A stretch of DNA of 64,000 bases from Bordetella ansorpii (GTDB lineage Bacteria > Pseudomonadota > Gammaproteobacteria > Burkholderiales > Burkholderiaceae_B), in assembly GCF_900078315.1 (NCBI RefSeq), contig NZ_FKBS01000025.1, positions 62,001 to 126,000 of the forward strand, given 5' to 3'. The notes below the pieces were generated by a model. The model was not told the DNA's origin. It did not search any database and saw only the letters and a program-made list of their open reading frames with translations. Shown here one piece after another: positions 47,001 through 53,568 of this stretch. Positions within the stretch are counted from its first letter, which is position 1. Every line of letters begins with the position of its first letter. The translations under genes and the position numbers were made by a program.

Positions 47001-50000
47001 GCTCTTCACCGAGTACGAAGCGAAGCCCGCCTGGAAGAGACGGGTATCCAGAATCTGGATAGGCGTGACGGCCACGGCCTGAGAAAAGACCGCGCCCGCC
47101 GATATGACCGTGCCCGCCGCGAAATCGACGTCCACAGGCGCCACTTGCCCGGCCTTGAGGGTTACGGTGGTGGGCGAGATGGGGAAGCCGGTCGGGAAGA
47201 CATTGCCTTCGACGACATAGTTCGTCGGGAAGTTCTGGGCATTGCTCATCACAACAATGGTGGCATTGGCAGGGATTGTTCTCTGAGCAATCGTCGAATT
47301 AGGACCGATGCTAGTGCGAGTAACCTGCCTCCCCGTTATGGGGTCCAGATACGCGAGCGAGTAGGTACGCGAGGTGGACGTCGAAATAGGCAAAATCCAT
47401 TCCGCCGCCAACACGATGCGATTCGTATTGTTGATGAGCGGAGGGCCGCCCAGAGCCTCGCCCGGCAGCGCTCGACTTCTGCTGTAGGAATAATCCCCAG
47501 GCAATATCTCGCCCGCCCGTACAGTAAATCCTTCCAGCGCCGTCAGGTCCACCGGCGCCACCTCACCCGCCTGCAAAATGCCAGCCTGATCGAGAATTTC
47601 GCCGCCAATACCGACCGCCCTGCCGGACTCGATGGACAAGCGACCCGCTCCGGAGACTCCATATCCCTGGATATCTCCTGCCAGCAGCAGATCGCCCATG
47701 CCAGCCAGCGTGACACTGCCGCCCGCTCCGCCTTGCAGGGTCTTGTCCGCCAGCATCGCGGCGCCCGAGGACACGTCGATGCGGCTGCCCTCGCCCAGAG
47801 AGACGGTGCCGCTGGTGCGCAGCGAAACCGTTCCGCCATCGATGAAGGGCAGAAGATGGCGATCCAGGGGATCTTGAAACAGATTGGTCCACAGGCCCCG
47901 CGCGTCCAGCATGACGCCCGGCGCCAGGGAGACGCGGACCACCGTGGCCGGATCGACCGGGGTCACACCCTCGGCCAGCGAACCAGGCAAGAGATTGCCC
48001 AACTGGATGGAACCGCTACGCGCGGTCAACGAGGCATTGACGTCGATCTGCGGCGCTCGCACGGCGATCTCGCCCCCCGGCGTGACTTCCAGGGCGCCGT
48101 CGATCCGAACCGTCTCTTTCGCCGCCACCAGCAGGCTGCCCAAGGCAACCCCGTTAAGCGCGTTGCTGTTCAGGTAAAGCGCGTTGCGGCGCTCTTCGGG
48201 CAACTCCGCGGCAAGATCCAGCCCGCTGGCGATGTCCTGGACCAGGTCTCCGATGACGACGTGGTTCGCGGTGGGCACGAAATCCGCACCCAGCGTTGCC
48301 CCGGGGACTCGCCCGGGGTTATACCGCCCCAGGATGAGTTGCGCATGCCGCGCCAGCGCTGTCTGTGATTGTCCATAGCCGTCAACGCCAGCCTGCGGCG
48401 CGTCGATCTGGCGGTCGCCCTGGAAAGTTTCGTTGATAAGCTGGCCTTCGAGCACCGCGGTGGTGGTGCCCACCAGCAGGCGGCCTGCGTCGCGCCCGAC
48501 GGTATAACCGCTTTCGAAGCGGCGTTGCGGGGCGATCAAGGGGTTGCGGTAATAGCGCGTGGCAGACTCGCCCCAGCGTGCGTGCGTGTCTTCGTATCCC
48601 TGGTACAACCCGGAATAAAGCAGGTCGCCAGGAGCGCGGGACACTTCGTAGAGGCGGCCATCGGCGCCGCGCAGCCACGTCATGTTGATGTAGCCGCTTT
48701 GCACGTCCAGCGTGCCGCCCGACAGGTTGATGCGCGAACCGCTTTGCGTGACCAGTTCGCTACCGGCGAAGTTGACGCTTCCGCCTTGCGCCAACCACTC
48801 TCCGACGCTGTGGCCCACGGTCTCGGCATAGCCGCTCACCTCGAGCAGGCCGCCGACGGTATACAGCCGGTCGGTCTTGTAGCCCAGCGGGTTGGTCTTC
48901 TCGTCGTAATCCGCCTTGACTGTGACCAGAAAGCGGCGGTCGACCCAGACATCGCTGCTGTTCAGCGCACCGCTTTCGCGGTTGACCGGCGCATCGCGCT
49001 GCTCGTTGCCCTGCACGTTGACCAGCAGGTTGTTGGCTTCCATGGCCACGCGCACACCCACCGCGCCGGACACGTCCAGGTCGGCGCCGTCGCGTACCAA
49101 TGACCGCCGTGCGGCATGCACCGCGATCTGGCCACCCGTGGCAAGCGTGAGCGACCCCCCCTCGAAATCCACCGTGCCGCCCGAGACGATCTCCACGCGC
49201 GACAGATTGGACTGATCACCCAGCCGGCCCAGATTGTCGAAAGCGCGGCCCGACGCGCTCTCGGGACGGTCGGCATCGGCAGTACTGGAAGACAGCGCAC
49301 GCCATTGCGCATCGAGTGCCGTCGCGGCATTCTCGTCCGCCAGGACCGCCGTCGTGCTGCCTTGCGACACCGTGACGCTGCCGGCCGTGTCGCTGATGGA
49401 GTTGAGCAGATGAACAGTGCCCCGGGCGTTGACGTCGGTGGTGGCGACGGCCACGCCCTGCTGCGTGATGGTGCGGCCGGTGAGCGTGATGTCGCCGGTG
49501 CGGGCGAGCATCAGGCCCGAGTTGGACACGGCGCCTGCCAAGCTGCCTGTGTTGACACGGCCCGCGACCTCGTTGCCTCGCGTCGTGGACAACTGGTTTT
49601 CCTCGCTGCCATAGCCGCGGCGGATGATGAAACTGTCACCCGCCGCCAGCAACGCCTGGCCATTGGGCGTCTCGATCTGTCCGGCGTTGCGGACCTCGCG
49701 GCCAAGCATCAGCACGTACCCGCCACCTCGGGTGCTGGTATCGGCCATGTTGGTGGATATCTGCGCTCCCGATGCCACAGTGACGTCGCCCGTGGCGTTG
49801 CTGGCTCGCCCTGCGGATGTCAGGTCGTTGCCGAAGCTGGGCGTGAAAGTGCGCGAGCCCGAACTGCCTGATGCGTCGCTGTAGATGCCTTTGCCGAACT
49901 GCGCATCCGTCATGTCGACCGCGGCCGCCACCAGATTGCGCACGTTTACTTGGCTGGAACCGCTGAACACGATGCCATTGCGGTTGACCACCATGACGGT

Positions 50001-50657
50001 GCCATCGCCGCGGACCTGACCCTGGATCTGGCTGGGACGTTGTTGAGGATCGGTCACACGGTTCAACACGGACCAGTCCGCCTGCTGCTGGAACTGCACC
50101 GTGGTGTCGCGTCCAACGTTGAAGGTGTCCCAATTCAGGATGGCCTTGTCAGACGTCTGGTTGATTGCGACCGTCGTTTTGCCGGCCTCCCGGATCTCCT
50201 GGGGCCGATCGGCGCCAGACCAAGCCAGGGCATTCCCCGCGGCATCCTTGTCCCACAATCCGCCGGGCACATAGCCATCGGGTGCAGAGGACTCGCCCTG
50301 GGCGGCGGCGCGCGCGGCCTGCTGGGCCGCCTGTTGGGCGGCAATGGCCGACGCCGTGCGGCCAAGCGTGTCCAGCGAACGCTGTAGCTGCTGACGCGAC
50401 TGCTGCTGTTGCTGTTGCGTGCTGCGGCCAGGAATGCCTGTGACGGGACGGAATGCGCCGTTGCTGGCGCCTTCCTTGCCCGCTCCGGAACGGGCGAACC
50501 AAGCTCCATTGGCCGCATCGGCTGGCGCATGCAAGCCCAGGCCACCTATTGCCAGGGCCAACGCGATGGCCGCCGACAACGGCGCCGGCCGGAAAATACG
50601 TTCATCCGTCAGGATCTTGAATTGGTTTTGCTTGCCGCTGTTCACGCGCGTGATCAT
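38037..50657 (-). CDS. Giant filamentous-haemagglutinin-like TpsA exoprotein, module 2
   Basis: The product has 4206 residues from the ATG at 50657 (MITRVNSGKQNQFKILTDER); the frame is open to 50858 but includes the predicted promoter, so a longer start is unlikely. A signal peptide ends near ADA/AN. The TPS domain (about 110-280) has AILNWDTFNVGRDT, SQIQGQVRGDGTVMVVNRNG and VFSGSSQVNVRNLVAAA. A Gln run (TQQQQQQSRQQLQ) precedes it. A very long beta-helix-like region follows, then the C-terminal section with SLPSIISVQVLGFGPDG. It keeps the Cys hairpin (CGTADC) and the helical block (39050-39505) of exoprotein 1, lacks the triple Cys repeat, and carries its own AT-richer cassette at about 47030-47580. 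It is a probable surface adhesin needing a TpsB transporter that is not in the window. Confidence 0.9.
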   Translation of the reverse strand: MITRVNSGKQNQFKILTDERIFRPAPLSAAIALALAIGGLGLHAPADAANGAWFARSGAGKEGASNGAFRPVTGIPGRSTQQQQQQSRQQLQRSLDTLGRTASAIAAQQAAQQAARAAAQGESSAPDGYVPGGLWDKDAAGNALAWSGADRPQEIREAGKTTVAINQTSDKAILNWDTFNVGRDTTVQFQQQADWSVLNRVTDPQQRPSQIQGQVRGDGTVMVVNRNGIVFSGSSQVNVRNLVAAAVDMTDAQFGKGIYSDASGSSGSRTFTPSFGNDLTSAGRASNATGDVTVASGAQISTNMADTSTRGGGYVLMLGREVRNAGQIETPNGQALLAAGDSFIIRRGYGSEENQLSTTRGNEVAGRVNTGSLAGAVSNSGLMLARTGDITLTGRTITQQGVAVATTDVNARGTVHLLNSISDTAGSVTVSQGSTTAVLADENAATALDAQWRALSSSTADADRPESASGRAFDNLGRLGDQSNLSRVEIVSGGTVDFEGGSLTLATGGQIAVHAARRSLVRDGADLDVSGAVGVRVAMEANNLLVNVQGNEQRDAPVNRESGALNSSDVWVDRRFLVTVKADYDEKTNPLGYKTDRLYTVGGLLEVSGYAETVGHSVGEWLAQGGSVNFAGSELVTQSGSRINLSGGTLDVQSGYINMTWLRGADGRLYEVSRAPGDLLYSGLYQGYEDTHARWGESATRYYRNPLIAPQRRFESGYTVGRDAGRLLVGTTTAVLEGQLINETFQGDRQIDAPQAGVDGYGQSQTALARHAQLILGRYNPGRVPGATLGADFVPTANHVVIGDLVQDIASGLDLAAELPEERRNALYLNSNALNGVALGSLLVAAKETVRIDGALEVTPGGEIAVRAPQIDVNASLTARSGSIQLGNLLPGSLAEGVTPVDPATVVRVSLAPGVMLDARGLWTNLFQDPLDRHLLPFIDGGTVSLRTSGTVSLGEGSRIDVSSGAAMLADKTLQGGAGGSVTLAGMGDLLLAGDIQGYGVSGAGRLSIESGRAVGIGGEILDQAGILQAGEVAPVDLTALEGFTVRAGEILPGDYSYSRSRALPGEALGGPPLINNTNRIVLAAEWILPISTSTSRTYSLAYLDPITGRQVTRTSIGPNSTIAQRTIPANATIVVMSNAQNFPTNYVVEGNVFPTGFPISPTTVTLKAGQVAPVDVDFAAGTVISAGAVFSQAVAVTPIQILDTRLFQAGFASYSVKSYKGIVVKGDSTLDIVKPVLRAGQNAANVLTDDDPAAALEKWTPPVFLDVPAKGVLSQRSGSSLTLVAEGGTLSVGSGAKVQVDPGQSISLQADRQVDLYGTVVAPGGRIEVAPALTPRQDPVIQPYNVTSAHSIRVHAGAVLDVAGSAVTAQDTLGRVYGTQRDGGSITLDAAPGGFVVIEPGATLDASGSAMAVSALDAGIGSAARLIEVAGNGGTISLLSNAGIYLNGTVRAAAGGAGAAGGTLALSLETPLYDTSQVVPDALRKPSELLIVQQALSPDTMAVPADRELSYGYARLGVDQVAAGGFGGVSLFARDLITFDGDVDLRMAQSIKLYQGSIGNITAGAQVALSAPYVLLSGRTNLAATTLNGSTNATLNTWAPSTQDAAAAFTVNSDLLDIQNVVRFGMAGTVMLNTGSTVIDRRGYAQVSLNSRGDIRFLSPDAQASSSAYVVPDIQAASALISQYDLTLGASRVYPTTGANALVIAGLLGRTSLDPTRVVRFTRTGTTDQAPMSVFGRLDVRAGTIEQGGTLHAPLGRIVLGQVDTTQSVHFLPGSLTSVSANGLVIPYGGTTDDLSYLYNGSAISVAGVGGLNGGLSTGVAQGIAVESKSVVVDQSSVLDLSGGGELTGAAFVSGRGGSTDPLLNALVRYDRNSGAFSLPSLSSNPVYAIVPGYQDAYAPVTPVDQSDSYTGSLPQLGQQISIGAGVPGLAAGTYTLLPSFYALLPGAYRVELGSNVASATPVTALRNGSWLVSGNTSTANTEVQAALPRQITLTSGDVLRQYGQYNETSYRNFIIAEMARTGTPRPILPEDAKALALTFPAGAGQQTSALIVNGDVRFTPAENGYAGQAIVLTQGPGVGLEIVGQAATEAFGGASVRAGDLNALGAARLSIGGWISGYSFNMGVLDNRLSAGSNSGAVTVRGDATLRAAEVALINGDITVEQGARIDTIDQGAAPYDSSQGYIYRSTPSMLMVSNGWLDLPTGGGGGTIRVGVCGTADCSGLAQLYSEGSIVFSSDNAAIGDMARFGTRNLTLAVTGLNIGTEVALAAARANGTLPAGMQLSQSTLTRLLAGDPEQRAPALERLIFSAKDSVNLFGTVDLSTLDPATGKSSLGQLVFNTPAIYGQGAVGDVAKIATDTLVWNGVADPEQAAVRAGGPGTGAGTLSLEAGRILFGYADGVTPSGREDRERLVLGFGTVNLTATDRITANGQGRVSVHQALGAVVGGVQQYSGGNLNLITPLLTGEAGSINHLVAGNALVLTTPADAAVSDNAALGATLTLQGGTVTLGGKIGLASGKLDVQADGDILLGDQARLDVAGREVLLVDQAKYSWGGDVHLESTHGNVAQAAGSTIDLSARFNQAGTLTVSAQDAAAGRIALAGTVLGTATGDYDAGGTMVPYAAGGIALTGQHIDDFSGLNQRLTAGGVTGSRSFRTMQGDLVIGNEIKAREVIVSADGGSLTVNGKIDASGRQVGVIRLAARDNLTLAGTAVLDVHGTDLRVDSYGKIIDAANRAIVDLTSGTDGTGTLTVLPQATIDLRAGTDVAVGSGVGQNDGASRGTVVLNVPRLGSTTASQTGAGAPANATGGDLDIAVASPFTILGADSIAVYGYANYTNAPTGQGGQVVNQDYLDKIDADSKAFIKVAYGNNVAAGVLSAGLQAKLAGLTSYGQAFHLRPGVEIRSATANGNLTVDRDLDLSGYRYGPNAVTSRRGSGEPGALSLRAGGDLAIRGSINDGFAPPPVTPDDGSFAVVDSQGNQTGLRSGKVWAVAPMLAAGSLSWDIRLGAGADLASADRRALQTATQLGGKGNLTLSDLHYMVGTQKPIFSVVRTGTGDLDLLAGGSFSQNSLYGIYTAGTQASPILGDDGTALKDAWGRDAFNQARGYNGSISTNSILPDSRYEYLVKGTNYAAWYPEQGGNVSMVVQGDLTGSIFLGQVLGTSVPTYASSNYVGSWLWRQGGNEVGLATAWWINFGTYVPYQTGTAASAKGVNVEGFTGIGALGGGNLDLRVGGDAGVLRSTGLSDRSSQGLNVAVGSTGRVVNGDLVMTGGGDLRLDVGGALNPGVFASAGGNPLILGSIASDLSGTVTNLRGHLDVRAGSIGYVDPLYGVVDSADSRAVDPLKPSIAISAGGLEVVVGDAVASLATRGDLVLDGVGDPGRYDQRNYLRYQTRMGGGVSWYSLWTGNTQVQLFASGGDLTPFTMQHYSSQTNQFPLSNTSRANQSYPAQFSAVSAQGSIYYMANAGLAGAGQNEVYFAPSLTGQSTLELLAGDSVYGGKFRLLPSGADPASIPTPFHPAFTAYSTAVANTVLSTNTVGGNPYILHAFGLNTIAGSAYVNDPDPIRIYAVTGDLVNVSVGTTVTGSQTAYIASKSVRMQAGRDIVNPNGLFFNNNATDISTLSAGRDILNPVVDIAGPGLLEAGAGRNLYLGNTGRLTSLGLLNGSSDRSGGASIVASAGTGVDSVDYTGFALHYINPANLVDPSQTLASQPGKVVQTYGDELTLAAWLRANHGYTGADDDPDAAQAFLQAAQASLDAANAADASAPRRNLQRDYQQASQLHLVNWLSQRFSNAATPLRFADNGQPIVFDAATMDASAFYQRLPAEQQRVYARNLYYAELRAGGREYNDIDSPRFRSYLRGRTAIAMLFPTYDTGDDMAARIQSGLDPAGVDGNGTSYASQYGAIARSGDLTLFQGTASNGSIRTIGGGDIQLLVPAGRTTIGAEGIVPVTGTNVAPAGLVTQGSGNIQLYSSGSILLGLSRIMTTYGGDITAWSAQGDINAGRGAKTTVVYTPLLRTYDASGNVALSPNVPATGAGVSVQAPVPDVPAGDVDLIAPEGTIDAGEAGIRASGNVNVAALQVVNAANIQAQGDTAGVPVVAAINVGALTAASSAATSAASAAQDAVRASQGAARQSLPSIISVQVLGFGPDGSDSGSGNRPAVTPAPGPQTRARPQYDASLPMRVVGLGANVDASTLTAEEQRLLKQDR

Positions 50658-50776
50658 GTGCCGTTCCCACAGAACTTGGTCGTGCCGAACGGATGACCCG
50701 CCTCGCTTCGAGCGTCCGTCCCCAAACGAAAGTGCGTCGCAGGCCCAGGCCGCGACGCTAAGTGCTTCCGATGCGG

Positions 50777-50809
50777 CTATGACGGATTGGAACGCCCCAA
50801 ATCCGCAAA
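50777..50809 (-). promoter_or_regulatory. Predicted sigA2-dependent promoter of exoprotein 2
   Basis: On the minus strand TTTGCGG, 15 bases, ATCCGTC, then ATAG, with an A-tract directly upstream. It is identical at 23 of 33 positions to the site before fecR2, with all matches concentrated in the two boxes. The predicted transcript start is near 50770, giving a leader of about 110 bases to the ATG at 50657. Assignment to sigA2 is inference. Confidence 0.65.
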
Positions 50810-50898
50810 CGTTTTTTATGAAGATTATGTTTCTTGTTACACGGAGGGGCCGCCGCACGATGACAGCTAAGACGCCCCTTCGGGCCGCACAGACAGGC

Positions 50899-51897
50899 TC
50901 AGCTGAGCACCAGGAGGCCGCCCGGCAAACGCCGGGCCTCGAGATGAAACGTACGCTCCAGCTGAACCAGGGCAGAGTCCAGCGATGCGATGGCGAAGCG
51001 GCCGCTGACCGGCATGCGGCCCGCCGCCTCGTCGAGCAGCAAAACCTGCCCGGAACGGTAGCGATTGATCTCGTCGATCACACTGGACAGCCGCGTCTGG
51101 CGAAATACCAGTTCACCATGACGCCAGGCCGAGGCCTCCTCGGCATCGACCGACGCCACGCCGCTCATGGCACGATCGTCGTAGATCATCTGCTGTCCCG
51201 CCTGCAGCAAACGCGTTCCCGCAGGATGGCGAACCATCACTCGCCCATCGAGGCAGGTCACGCATGCTTTACCATTTAGGTAGCGGACTTCGAAGCGCCC
51301 TGAATCGGTCTCGCTTCGAGCCACACCGGCCTGCACACGGAACGCCGCGCCGGATGGCGGCAGGTCGATGGCCGCCTCGCCGGAAATCAGCTCGATGCCG
51401 GCCACCGCCGAATTGCCGGACTGGTTTCGAATACTGGTGCGCGTATTGAGCACGACACGGACATCCGCCGATAGCGAAAGCGTGCGCTGCTCGCCGGTCG
51501 CGGTTCGAAAGTCGGCATCCCACTCCCGCATCGATGGCCACAATCCCGCAGGCGGACGGACCATCGCCACGGCGGTGGCGGCCACGGCGCCGGTCGCGGC
51601 GACCAGCAGCAATCTGCGCTGGGGACGAACCCCACGCAGCGTCTGCATGTGAAAGCTGGCTGCCTCGGGGTTGGTGCGCAGCATCTCGGCCACGCCAGGC
51701 GCCAGGGCGTCCCAACGCTGCTTGACGGCGCGAAACGCGGCTTGGTGCTCGGGGCTGGTATGCAACCAACGCTTGAACGCCTCGGCGTGCCACGGCGACA
51801 CGTCGCCCAGCGATAAGGTGCGCAACCAGACCCGTGCTTCTTTCTGAAGCGCGGCGGACGGTTGGGCGCCAGGGCCGGAGGCAAAAGGTTGGTTCAT
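50899..51897 (-). CDS. FecR-type anti-sigma regulator, module 2
   Basis: The protein has 332 residues, the same as its paralogue in module 1. The N-terminal cytoplasmic block has ALQKEARVWLRTLSLGDVSP and FKRWLHTSPEHQAAFRA; a membrane span (RRLLLVAATGAVAATAVAMV) starts with paired arginines. The periplasmic FecR domain has GEQRTLSLSADVRVVLNTRT, FEVRYLNGKACVTCLDGRVMV and the final LSSVIDEINRYRSGQVLLLD. It should hold sigA2 until signalled by the STN protein. It is preceded by its own sigma-type promoter in the 165-bp gap after sigA2. Confidence 0.9.
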   Translation of the reverse strand: MNQPFASGPGAQPSAALQKEARVWLRTLSLGDVSPWHAEAFKRWLHTSPEHQAAFRAVKQRWDALAPGVAEMLRTNPEAASFHMQTLRGVRPQRRLLLVAATGAVAATAVAMVRPPAGLWPSMREWDADFRTATGEQRTLSLSADVRVVLNTRTSIRNQSGNSAVAGIELISGEAAIDLPPSGAAFRVQAGVARSETDSGRFEVRYLNGKACVTCLDGRVMVRHPAGTRLLQAGQQMIYDDRAMSGVASVDAEEASAWRHGELVFRQTRLSSVIDEINRYRSGQVLLLDEAAGRMPVSGRFAIASLDSALVQLERTFHLEARRLPGGLLVLS

Positions 51898-51970
51898 GTC
51901 GATATCAGTCGTTGCGTGCCGCGGCGGCCCTGGGCTTCATGCCCAGGCCTGACGTGGTGCGCCGATGGTA

Positions 51971-52003
51971 CTAAGACGGATTTACCCCCCTCAGTCCCGC
52001 AAA
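51971..52003 (-). promoter_or_regulatory. Predicted sigA2-dependent promoter of fecR2
   Basis: On the minus strand TTTGCGG, 15 bases, ATCCGTC, then TTAG, preceded by an A/T-rich run. The predicted transcript start is near 51964, about 67 bases before the fecR2 ATG. It has the same box spacing as the module 1 promoters but different box sequences. Confidence 0.65.
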
Positions 52004-52062
52004 TTATTTTTTGCGAATCGCAAAAAAACGCAATGTCGGGCGGTTGCGCGCACCGATACCGG

Positions 52063-52572
52063 TCAGCCATGGATCCCCATCCGCTTGTCCAGATACTCGT
52101 GGGCACGCTGCAGATCCAGCTCGACGGTACGCAGTGATACGCCCAGGCGCTTGGCCACCTCTTTCTGCGGCAAGCCCTCCCATCGCACCAGAACAATGAC
52201 TTCACGTTGCCGCTCGGGCAGACGATTCAGCCAGCCCGTGAGTTCCGCCAAGTCAGACCGGTCCGACGCCAACTGTGCCGGCCCCGGCGCGGTATCCGCC
52301 AAGTCGAACAGTTCGTTCACTTCCTCCAGCGACAGCGCTTGACCCTGGCGGCGCTGGATGTCCACCGCAGCGTGAGCGGCCATGCGCACCAGGTACGCGC
52401 CCGGGCTTTGGATGACCGTCGCCGACTTGTCCTGCGTCTTCAGGCGCAACCACGTATCTTGCAGGGCATCGCCCGCCAGATCCGAATTGCGCAGCAGTCT
52501 ACCAAGGCGCAGCTTCAGGTCGCCATAGCGTCGGGTAAGGTAGTCGAGAAGCAAGGCCGAAGCGTCGGACAT
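52063..52572 (-). CDS. ECF sigma factor of FecI-like cell-surface-signalling type, module 2 (sigA2)
   Basis: The protein has 169 residues from the ATG at 52572, two bases past the STN gene stop. It begins MSDASALLLDYLTRRYGDL. Region 2 has DALQDTWLRLKT and PGAYLVRMAAHAAVDIQRRQ; region 4 has PERQREVIVLVRWEGLPQKEV and the HTH AKRLGVSLRTVELDLQRAHEYL. It is paralogous to sigA1. The recognition helices differ (KISVRTVDTELK in sigA1, GVSLRTVELDLQ here), consistent with the different promoter boxes of the two modules. Confidence 0.9.
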   Translation of the reverse strand: MSDASALLLDYLTRRYGDLKLRLGRLLRNSDLAGDALQDTWLRLKTQDKSATVIQSPGAYLVRMAAHAAVDIQRRQGQALSLEEVNELFDLADTAPGPAQLASDRSDLAELTGWLNRLPERQREVIVLVRWEGLPQKEVAKRLGVSLRTVELDLQRAHEYLDKRMGIHG

Positions 52573-52574
52573 GC

Positions 52575-53285
52575 TCAGGGCTCCCTGGAAGCACAACGCG
52601 TGGAGACCCCATCCGATGTGCTCTCATCGGGCAGGATCAGCATCGTCACGGGTTGCGGCATACCCTGGGGCGGCGGTTCGCTCAGGCTGACGCGCTCGGC
52701 GGCGACGCGAACCGCCCGATCGCGATCCATATCGCCGGTGGAGCCCAGCAGCCGCACGCGGCGCACCGATCCAGATCGGTCCACCTCGAAACGCAGCAAC
52801 ACGCGGTAGTTGCCGGGGCGAGCGAGGCGATCGCCGCACAATGCGCCCCAAAGATACGATTGCAGCAGACCGACGTAGCTGGCGAACGCCGAGGCCCCGG
52901 CTGGCTTGGCACGATGGCTATCGACCGGCGCCAACACGAATGCGTCGGTCGGCCCCGTGCTGGAGATGTCCGCTCTCAGGCCCGTCCCTTCGAGCAACAG
53001 CATCAGGCCGGCCTCGGGGCTGTAACGGCCGCGCACCTGCGATGAGATACGCCCCGCCACCATGTCGCTGCTGAACAAGGCTGGCCGATTGGTGAGCATG
53101 GCGTAGCGGTCTAGTGCCTGCACCAGTGGCAGAGCTGGTATGTCGAAATCGTAGCGAAGGCTGGCCGCATCCCGGCCACTGGCAAAGCCGTCCGGCGCGG
53201 CCTGCGTCAACGGGGCCGCCATGCCGCACAGAGCCGAGAATACGGCTCTGCAACAGCTCATCCTGAGAAAATGGCCGCGAGGCAT
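52575..53285 (-). CDS. Secreted STN-TonB_C domain protein, signal-input component of module 2
   Basis: The protein has 236 residues. A signal peptide (CCRAVFSALCGMAAPLTQAA) is followed by an STN domain with LRYDFDIPALPLVQALDRYA, VRGRYSPEAGLMLLLEGTGL and DAFVLAPV. The C-terminal TonB_C-like domain has YVGLLQSYLWGALC, YRVLLRFEVDRSGSVRRVRL, LGSTGDMDRDRAV and a final strand ending PVTMLIL. No beta-barrel is present. It has the same architecture as the module 1 protein and is coupled to sigA2. The 283-bp region upstream (53286-53568) is AT-richer and should carry the module's housekeeping promoter; I see no sigA2-type motif there. Confidence 0.82.
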   Translation of the reverse strand: MPRGHFLRMSCCRAVFSALCGMAAPLTQAAPDGFASGRDAASLRYDFDIPALPLVQALDRYAMLTNRPALFSSDMVAGRISSQVRGRYSPEAGLMLLLEGTGLRADISSTGPTDAFVLAPVDSHRAKPAGASAFASYVGLLQSYLWGALCGDRLARPGNYRVLLRFEVDRSGSVRRVRLLGSTGDMDRDRAVRVAAERVSLSEPPPQGMPQPVTMLILPDESTSDGVSTRCASREP

Positions 53286-53568
53286 GCGCGAAGCATAAGC
53301 CGATATCCGCCGAGTGTTCGTTCGAATATATAGCCGGGGTATTTAGCGGCATCAAGGAGAACGCGGCGCGGCAGCAAGACGGCAAACTCCCGGACGGAAA
53401 GCGCGCATCGTCGCACCTCAATATGACAATATGGTTACTGTCACTTGGTTCATATTGCCGATACTTTACGGAGATCGCCCGCCGCCAATCCAAATTGAAA
53501 TGCCGCGCTCGCTTTCCTGCAAAAACAGCCCCAAGCAAGTGGAAAATGGCATCTCAATTATTGAAACT

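Noticed and set aside
50659-50858. Longer start for exoprotein 2 at 50858
   Set aside because: The extra 67 residues run through the predicted promoter and have no signal-peptide character; the ATG at 50657 leads directly into the signal peptide.
50862-50880. CGTCTTAG on the minus strand before exoprotein 2, resembling the -10 box of module 2
   Set aside because: No TTTGCGG at the correct spacing; the full motif at 50777-50809 explains the promoter better.
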